The notes beneath the pieces were generated by a model that saw only the letters and a program-made list of their open reading frames with translations, had not been told where the DNA came from and ran no database searches. From CAVQFC01 sp036497895 (GTDB lineage Bacteria > Acidobacteriota > Vicinamibacteria > Vicinamibacterales > CAVVIG01), in contig DASXIR010000279.1 of NCBI GenBank assembly GCA_036497895.1, positions 1-10,679 of the forward strand: 10,679 bases of DNA, given 5' to 3'. The translations under genes and the position numbers were made by a program. Within the stretch, counting starts at the first letter, position 1. The number at the start of each line of letters is the position of its first letter. This document shows, piece after piece, positions 6,029 to 10,679 of this stretch.

Positions 6029-7018
6029 ATGTACGCCATCGACGTTCGCAACATCGTCAAGAAATTCGGCGACTTCACCGCCGTCAAAGGGATCACCTTC
6101 CAGGTCGACGAAGGGGAGATCTTCGGTCTGCTCGGGCCGAACGGCGCCGGTAAGTCAACCTTGATCCGGATGCTGGTCACGCTGCTGCCGCCGAGCGGCG
6201 GCACCGCCATCATCAACGGTTTCGACGTGATCAAGGAATCTGACGGCGTCCGGCACTCCATCGGCGTCATTCCGCAGGCGATGACCAGCGACCTCGAACT
6301 GAGCGTCGAGGAGAACCTGATCATCTTCGCCAAGCTCTACGGCGTGCCGCGGCAGAAACGCGAGCGGCTCATCAACGACCTGCTCGAATCGGTCGAGTTG
6401 ACGCAGTGGCGTGACGCGCAGGTGAAGAACCTGTCGGGCGGCATGCGCCGCCGCGTCGAAATCGCCCGCGGCCTGGTTCACGAGCCGCGGATCTTCTTTC
6501 TCGACGAGCCGACCACCGGTCTGGATCCGGTGTCGCGGGTCAACGTCTGGGAGATGCTCGAGAAGATCAAGCGCGAGCGCGATCTCACCATCCTGATCAC
6601 GACGCACTACATGGACGAAGCGGACAAGCTGTGCGACCGCATCGCCATCGTCGATCACGGCGAATTGAAGGCGCTGGACTCGCCGCTCAAGCTGAAGGCG
6701 TCGATTCCCGGGAAGAACTCGCTGGAAGTATCGTTCTCGGCGGCGCCGCCCGATTGGGAAGAGCGCCTGCGCAGGCTGCCGGAGGTCGAAACGGTGTCGG
6801 CACACGAGAACATCTTCCGCATCGCGACCAGCAACGGTCCGGCCACGACGCTGGCGCTGATGGAGATGGCTGCGACGGCGGGCGTCACCGTCCATTCGCT
6901 CTCGGTCCAGAGCACGACGCTCGACGATGTGTTCGTTCATTACACCGGCCGGGCGTTGCGGGATGCGCTGCAGGCGGCCAATCCGCTCGAGACCGGCCCG
7001 GTGATGAGGCGAGGCTGA
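6029..7018 (+). CDS. ABC transporter ATP-binding protein (YbhF/DrrA type)
   Basis: A 329-residue ATPase that powers the ABC-2 permease encoded next. All nucleotide-binding motifs are intact: Walker A GPNGAGKST (36-44), Q-loop Gln83, signature LSGGM (135-139), Walker B FFLDEP with catalytic Glu160, D-loop GLDP (164-167), and switch His193. After the core domain comes the C-terminal extension ending TTLDDVFVHYTGRALRD (296-312), characteristic of the DrrA/CcmA-like drug or polymer exporters. There is a single ATPase domain, so two copies should pair; E. coli YbhF has two domains fused. The stop is followed by one base and then the permease ATG, so the two are co-translated. The substrate cannot be read from the sequence. 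Confidence 0.95.
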   Translation: MYAIDVRNIVKKFGDFTAVKGITFQVDEGEIFGLLGPNGAGKSTLIRMLVTLLPPSGGTAIINGFDVIKESDGVRHSIGVIPQAMTSDLELSVEENLIIFAKLYGVPRQKRERLINDLLESVELTQWRDAQVKNLSGGMRRRVEIARGLVHEPRIFFLDEPTTGLDPVSRVNVWEMLEKIKRERDLTILITTHYMDEADKLCDRIAIVDHGELKALDSPLKLKASIPGKNSLEVSFSAAPPDWEERLRRLPEVETVSAHENIFRIATSNGPATTLALMEMAATAGVTVHSLSVQSTTLDDVFVHYTGRALRDALQAANPLETGPVMRRG

Positions 7019-7019
7019 T

Positions 7020-8129
7020 ATGGGACGTACCTGGGCAATCATCGAGCGCGAACTGCGCCGCTTCCGCCGCAGCCCGATCCTGATCGTCATGACCATGGTC
7101 ATGCCGATCATGCAGCTGGTCGTGCTGGGCTACGCTTTTGGCGGCAACGTCAAGCACCTCAAGCTGGCAGTGGTCGATCAGGATCACAGCGTGCCGGCCG
7201 TGAAGATTCGCGAGCTGGCGTCGGCGATCTCGTCCGGCGCCCGCACCATCGACACGTTCGAATACGCCGATCAGGGCGCGGCGCTCACCGATCTGCGCAA
7301 CGGCCGAGTCAACGGCATCCTGACCATTCCGCCGGATTTTTCGAGACGGGTGCTGGCCAAGAACGAACCGAAGGTCGCGCTGATCGAAGACAACACTGAC
7401 AGCTTCGTGTCGAGCGCGCTGGCGGCGACGCTGGGTTCGATGTTGACCGGCTTCAATCCGGGACGGACGCCGCGCGTGCCCGGTCAGGCCACGCTCGACG
7501 TTGTCGAGGTCTACCCCTACGTGCCGTACGTGCAGTACCTGCTGCCTGGCTCGGTGGTCATGTCCATTTTCATGATGGTGATGATCGGCGGCGGCATCAT
7601 CTTCATCGACGACAAGGCTCGGGGCCTGCACGAAGGCTACCTGGTGACGCCGATCAAGAAGCTCGAGTTGATCGCGGGGTTCAACATCTCCGGGACCATC
7701 AAGGCGGTGATCGCCGGCATGTTCCTGACCATCATCGGATCGTTCATCGCGGGCATCCCGCATCCGCTCGATCCGTTCCGGCTGATGCGCATGCTGGTGG
7801 TGGTGACCGTGACCGCCTTTGCCCTGATCAGCCTGATGTTCCTGCTGATGGTGCGGGTCACCGATCCGCTGCTTCCTCGCGCGATGTTCGGCGTCCTCAA
7901 CACGGTGCTGTATTTTCCGAGCGGCGCGGTCTATCCGCAGCAGGGATTCCCGGGCTGGATGCAGGTGATCGCGGTCGCGGATCCGTTCACCTACGCGGTT
8001 CACGCGTTCAAGAGCCTGCTCTTGAAGAACACCGGGTTCGGCGCCATCTCCTACGACCTGATGTTCCTGGCATTGTTCTCGACGGTCGCGATGACGGCCG
8101 CGACATTTCTGTTCAAACGAACGCTATGA
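7020..8129 (+). CDS. ABC-2 type transporter permease (YbhS/YbhR-like)
   Basis: A 369-residue inner-membrane permease. One helix lies near the N terminus (about 19-40), followed by a periplasmic domain of about 130 residues (45-172), then helices at about 174-196, 218-245, 257-279, 285-303 and 344-365. The segment DDKARGLHEGYLVTPIKKLE (197-216) is the family's cytoplasmic coupling motif (R-G-x-x-E-x-L-x-x-TP). GAGGCGAGG at 7004-7012 serves as ribosome site for the ATG at 7020. E. coli ybhS and ybhR encode two permeases, but only one is present here, so the transporter probably uses a homodimer. Its end overlaps the TetR gene (ATGA). Confidence 0.94.
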   Translation: MGRTWAIIERELRRFRRSPILIVMTMVMPIMQLVVLGYAFGGNVKHLKLAVVDQDHSVPAVKIRELASAISSGARTIDTFEYADQGAALTDLRNGRVNGILTIPPDFSRRVLAKNEPKVALIEDNTDSFVSSALAATLGSMLTGFNPGRTPRVPGQATLDVVEVYPYVPYVQYLLPGSVVMSIFMMVMIGGGIIFIDDKARGLHEGYLVTPIKKLELIAGFNISGTIKAVIAGMFLTIIGSFIAGIPHPLDPFRLMRMLVVVTVTAFALISLMFLLMVRVTDPLLPRAMFGVLNTVLYFPSGAVYPQQGFPGWMQVIAVADPFTYAVHAFKSLLLKNTGFGAISYDLMFLALFSTVAMTAATFLFKRTL

Positions 8130-8761
8130 CAGAGCGCGATCTCGAAACACGATCGCGGTTGCTCGAGGCGGGAGCGAAGCTGTTCGCGGCTCGCGGCTTC
8201 AAGGATGTGACCGTGCGCGAGATCTGTCACGAGGCGCGCGCCAACGTCGCCGCCGTGAACTACCACTTCGGCGACAAGCTCGGGCTGTACCGCGAGATCC
8301 TGCAGACCGCGATCGACGCGATGCGCGAGACCAACGACGCCGCGCGCGAGGCCGGACGAGGCCAGACCGCGGACGAGCAGCTGCGGCGCTACATCACCAT
8401 CTTCGTGCAGCGGCTGCTCGGCTCGAAGGACGATACCGTGCATCGACTGGTGTCGCGCGAGATCAACGAACCGACGCCGGCGCTCGACGCCATCGTCGAA
8501 CAGGGCGTGCGCCCCCGAATCGAGTACCTGTCGGGGTTGGTCGCCGAAATCACCGGCTGCTCACCGTCGGACCAGCGCGTGCTGCGCTGTGTCGCCAGCA
8601 TTCAGGCGCAGTCGCTGGCGTTTCGTCCCAATCCCATCGCCGAACGACTCGGCCTGGTGATGTCGCCGACCCGCGCCAACCTCGAAGAGGTCGCAGACCA
8701 CATCGCGACATTTTCGATCGCCGGCGTCCACGCGGTCATCGATCGCGTTCCCATCAGTTAG
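8126..8761 (+). CDS. TetR-family repressor, CecR (CerR)-like
   Basis: A 211-residue DNA-binding regulator. The N-terminal TetR domain has FAARGFKDVTVREICHEA (20-37) and NVAAVNYHFGDKLGLYREIL (40-59), the recognition helix lying around 39-47. The C-terminal domain (about 85-200; VHRLVSREINEPTPALDAIV at 105-124) resembles the CecR_C domain of E. coli CecR/YbiH, which represses ybhGFSR. Finding the same transporter type in front of it supports that match. The gene overlaps the permease stop by 4 bp and closes the operon, so it is probably autoregulated through the dyads at 4915-4943 (inference). CecR responds to certain antibiotics, but the inducer here is unknown. A 7-bp inverted repeat (CGCGATC, 9 nt, GATCGCG) at 8135-8157 lies in the first codons. 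Confidence 0.9.
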   Translation: MTERDLETRSRLLEAGAKLFAARGFKDVTVREICHEARANVAAVNYHFGDKLGLYREILQTAIDAMRETNDAAREAGRGQTADEQLRRYITIFVQRLLGSKDDTVHRLVSREINEPTPALDAIVEQGVRPRIEYLSGLVAEITGCSPSDQRVLRCVASIQAQSLAFRPNPIAERLGLVMSPTRANLEEVADHIATFSIAGVHAVIDRVPIS

Positions 8762-8763
8762 AC

Positions 8764-8779
8764 TGGCGCCATGGCGCCA
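8764..8779 (+). repeat. 16-bp perfect palindrome over a start codon
   Basis: TGGCGCCATGGCGCCA equals its own reverse complement and is also two direct copies of TGGCGCCA. The CoA-transferase start codon (8771-8773) spans the centre. There is no visible ribosome site, and a -10-like TAGACT (8759-8764) that includes the TetR stop lies just upstream. It may be chance in GC-rich DNA, or a protein-binding or translational control site. Confidence 0.5.
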
Positions 8780-9916
8780 CTCACCGGATTGCGGGTCATC
8801 GACCTCACGCGGGTCGTGGCCGGACCGTTCTGCACGATGATGCTCGGCGACATGGGCGCCGAGGTCCTGAAGATCGAGGAGCCGACGCACGGCGACGATG
8901 CCAGGGGCTGGGCACCGTTCATCGGCGGCACCGGCAGCTTCTTTCTCGCGCTCAACCGGAGCAAGAAAAGCGTCGCGCTCGATCTCAAGACGGCCGAGGG
9001 CGCGACCGCGCTGCGCCGCCTGATCGAGACTGCGGACGTGCTGATCGAAAACTTCCGTCCCGGCAGCCTTGGTGAACTCGGCTTCGACTACGCGTCGATG
9101 GCGGCATTGAATCCGCGTCTGATTTACTGTTCGATCGCCGGCTACGGTCAGACCGGCCCCAGCGCCCAGCTGCCGGGTTACGACGCGGTCATCCAGGGCG
9201 AGGCCGGCATCATGGACATGACCGGCTTTCCCGACGGCGATCCGACGCGCGTCGGCGTCGCCATTACGGACTATCTCGCCGGTTTGAACGCGATGCAGGG
9301 CATCCTGCTGGCCCTGCACGAGCGGCACGCCAGCGGCCTCGGCCAGCACGTGGACATCGCGCTGTTCGACTCGATGCTGTCGGTGATGCGCCTGCCGTTG
9401 TCGGTGCTGTTCGCGACCGGCCGCGATCCGGTTCGCTCAGGCAACGACCACCTGACCATCGCGCCGTACGAACCACTGCGCGCGAAGGACGGCCTGATCA
9501 TCGTCGCCGCGGCCAATCCGCGGCTGTGGACGAAGTTGTGCGAGGCGATCGGCCGGACCGATCTACGCGACGATGAGCGGTTCAGAACCAACACTGAGCG
9601 GGTCGCCAACCGGGTTGCGTTGAAGCACGAGCTCGAGGCGTCTTTCGCGGCGTACACCGTTGACGAGCTGACCGCGCTGTTCGAAGCCCACACCGTGCCC
9701 TGCGGCCGTGTCCGTTCGGTGCGCGAGGCCATGGAACACCCGCAGGTCGCCGGCCGCGAGCTGGTTCTGACGCAACAGCACCCCCAGATCGGCCGCATCG
9801 ACGGGCTCGCGCCGGTGGTGAAATTGTCGCGAACGCCGGCCGACGTCCACCTGCCGCCGCCTGTGCTCGGCGAGCACACGGAGGAAGTGCTGAAGACGCT
9901 CAACTCGCGGGTATGA
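8771..9916 (+). CDS. Family III CoA-transferase (CaiB/BaiF/Frc type)
   Basis: A 381-residue enzyme that moves CoA between organic acids through an aspartyl-CoA intermediate. Motifs seen: LTGLRVIDLTRVVAGPFCTM (4-23), MGAEVLKIEEP (28-38), NRSKKSVALDLK (62-73), LIENFRPG (91-98), SIAGYGQTGP (121-130), PGYDAVIQGEAGIM (135-148), and GVAITDYLAG (162-171), where Asp167 is the expected catalytic aspartate. Length is close to the usual 380-430. Sequence alone does not give the acid substrate; formyl-, succinyl-, carnitinyl- and bile-acid-type enzymes share these motifs. It begins 9 bp after the TetR gene, and its stop overlaps the next gene, a dienoyl-CoA reductase, which suggests catabolism of an unsaturated or branched acyl-CoA (inference). 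The only sensible start is ATG 8771; it lies in a 16-bp palindrome. Confidence 0.93.
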   Translation: MAPLTGLRVIDLTRVVAGPFCTMMLGDMGAEVLKIEEPTHGDDARGWAPFIGGTGSFFLALNRSKKSVALDLKTAEGATALRRLIETADVLIENFRPGSLGELGFDYASMAALNPRLIYCSIAGYGQTGPSAQLPGYDAVIQGEAGIMDMTGFPDGDPTRVGVAITDYLAGLNAMQGILLALHERHASGLGQHVDIALFDSMLSVMRLPLSVLFATGRDPVRSGNDHLTIAPYEPLRAKDGLIIVAAANPRLWTKLCEAIGRTDLRDDERFRTNTERVANRVALKHELEASFAAYTVDELTALFEAHTVPCGRVRSVREAMEHPQVAGRELVLTQQHPQIGRIDGLAPVVKLSRTPADVHLPPPVLGEHTEEVLKTLNSRV

Positions 9917-10679
9917 TGGCGCCGGTGTTCGATCCCAAGCTGCTCGAGGGCCGTGTCGCGCTCGTCACTGGCGGTGGTACCGGCATCTGCCGCGGTATCG
10001 CGCTGGCGCTGGCCGCACATGGGTGCGACGTCGCCATCACGAGCCGGAAACAGGAACACCTGGATCCGACCGCAGAGGAATTGCGCGCGCTCGGCGTCCG
10101 TGTTGTGGCCAGATCGGCGGACGTCCGGGATCCCGCGGCGGTAGAGGCCGCCATGTCGGCCGTCGTCGGCGAACTCGGCCGCCTCGATATCCTGGTGAAC
10201 GGCGCCGCCGGCAATTTCATCTGCCTGGCGGAGAACCTCTCGCCGAATGGATTTGGCACGGTCGTGGACATCGACCTGAAGGGCACGTTCAACGTCTCGA
10301 GAGCCGCGTTTCCGCACCTGAAGCTGCAGGGCGGATCGGTCGTTAACATCAGCGCCACCCTGCCGTACCTCGGCACCATCGGCCAGGTCCATGCGTCAGC
10401 AGCGAAAGCCGGCATCGATTCGATGACGCGAACGCTGGCGGTGGAGTGGGGGCCGCACCGCATCCGCGTCAACGGCATCGCTCCGGGACCCATCGCCGAT
10501 ACCGAAGGCGTGCGTCGTCTGACGACCGGCAAATCGCTCGAGAATGTGTTGAAGCTGTCGCCGGTTGGACGACTGGGTACCACCGCCGACATCGCCAACG
10601 CGACGCTTTATCTGGTCTCGGATGCGGCATCGTACGTCAACGGCGTGACGCTGGTAGTTGACGGCGGCTTGTGGCTGCG
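9913..10679 (+). CDS. 2,4-dienoyl-CoA reductase-like SDR (3' end outside window)
   Basis: An NADPH-type short-chain dehydrogenase, 255 residues visible, cut perhaps 10-20 residues before its end. It matches the peroxisomal 2,4-dienoyl-CoA reductase branch: VALVTGGGTGI (15-25), ILVNGAAGNF (93-102), TVVDIDLKGTFNVSR (116-130), VVNISATL (143-150), GQVHASAAKAGIDSMTRTLA (157-176) and VEWGPHRIRVNGIAPGPIADTEG (from 177). As in that branch, the usual SDR Tyr of YxxxK is absent and Lys165 remains (VHASAAK). Reduction of 2,4-dienoyl-CoA to 3-enoyl-CoA would aid breakdown of unsaturated fatty acids. Cys26 stands where nearly all relatives have the last Gly of the nucleotide loop. The start is open: ATG 9913 or 9916 overlaps the previous stop, while GTG 9925 gives VFDPKLLEGR, the usual N terminus of relatives, and follows TATGAT (9912-9917) by seven bases. 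Confidence 0.9.
   Translation, partial: MMAPVFDPKLLEGRVALVTGGGTGICRGIALALAAHGCDVAITSRKQEHLDPTAEELRALGVRVVARSADVRDPAAVEAAMSAVVGELGRLDILVNGAAGNFICLAENLSPNGFGTVVDIDLKGTFNVSRAAFPHLKLQGGSVVNISATLPYLGTIGQVHASAAKAGIDSMTRTLAVEWGPHRIRVNGIAPGPIADTEGVRRLTTGKSLENVLKLSPVGRLGTTADIANATLYLVSDAASYVNGVTLVVDGGLWL

Noticed and set aside
6155..7111. 318-codon - strand frame opposite the ABC ATPase gene
   Set aside because: Low-complexity Arg/His/Gln/Asp-rich product, no family resemblance, and fully covered by a certain gene on the + strand.
6885..8003. Long open frame (372 codons) on the - strand opposite the ABC ATPase and permease genes
   Set aside because: It is antisense to genes with intact family motifs, its product is rich in His, Arg, Asp and Gln without any recognisable domain, and such shadows are common in GC-rich DNA.
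10115..10203. Gly97 in the SDR 'NNAG' motif (reads VNGAAGNF) as a sign of decay
   Set aside because: As I recall, peroxisomal 2,4-dienoyl-CoA reductases also lack the second Asn here (human DECR2 reads NCAAGNF), so this is within family variation.
9271..10392. 373-codon - strand frame opposite the CoA-transferase and SDR genes
   Set aside because: It spans two well-identified genes in opposite orientation, and its composition (Arg/Ser-rich, no motifs) is that of a shadow frame.

Overview
The window is high-GC (roughly 60-65% by eye), densely coding DNA. All genes lie on the + strand. The organism is Gram-negative: there is an outer-membrane beta-barrel protein with a signal peptide and a C-terminal Phe, and a periplasmic membrane-fusion protein. 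GC content, gene style and family mix would fit an uncultured soil or sediment lineage such as Acidobacteriota (Vicinamibacteria-like). That placement is a guess; there is no rRNA or marker gene here.

Region 1 (1-1041): the C-terminal end of an unrecognised protein, then a 223-aa outer-membrane beta-barrel protein.

Region 2 (1081-4848) is the most interesting part. It is a compact five-gene set: a 52-aa DUF5989/SxtK-like membrane protein, an MBOAT O-acyltransferase with DltB-like motifs, an acyl carrier protein, a protein resembling the LnmK/Pnap_2097 double-hotdog family, and a membrane-anchored SGNH hydrolase. The last four are tightly packed or overlapping. The order MBOAT - carrier protein - [hotdog] - SGNH parallels dltB-dltC-dltD, but the adenylating enzyme DltA is absent and a LnmK-like protein occupies its functional place. 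I infer an export-type O-acylation pathway. In it an acyl group, perhaps from a CoA thioester, is loaded on the carrier protein, passed through the MBOAT channel, and placed on a periplasmic or surface glycan with help from the SGNH protein. Between the DUF5989 and MBOAT genes is a 79-bp spacer with a degenerate 7-nt periodic TTC pattern.

Region 3 (4849-8761) is a tripartite-type ABC export operon: a promoter with internal dyads, an HlyD/YbhG-like membrane fusion protein, an ABC ATPase, a single ABC-2 permease, and a CecR-like TetR repressor as last gene. It resembles the E. coli cecR-ybhGFSR locus, with one permease instead of two and the repressor at the end. Self-regulation through the dyads at 4915-4943 is likely but inferred.

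Region 4 (8771-10679) has a family III CoA-transferase and a peroxisomal-type 2,4-dienoyl-CoA reductase (SDR) cut by the window end. They are close enough to the TetR gene (9-bp gap, then overlapping frames) to be read on the same transcript, though a -10-like hexamer at each junction could give them their own starts.

I see no tRNA, rRNA, CRISPR array, insertion sequence or origin, and no convincing gene on the - strand. No gene-free stretch exceeds 120 bp.
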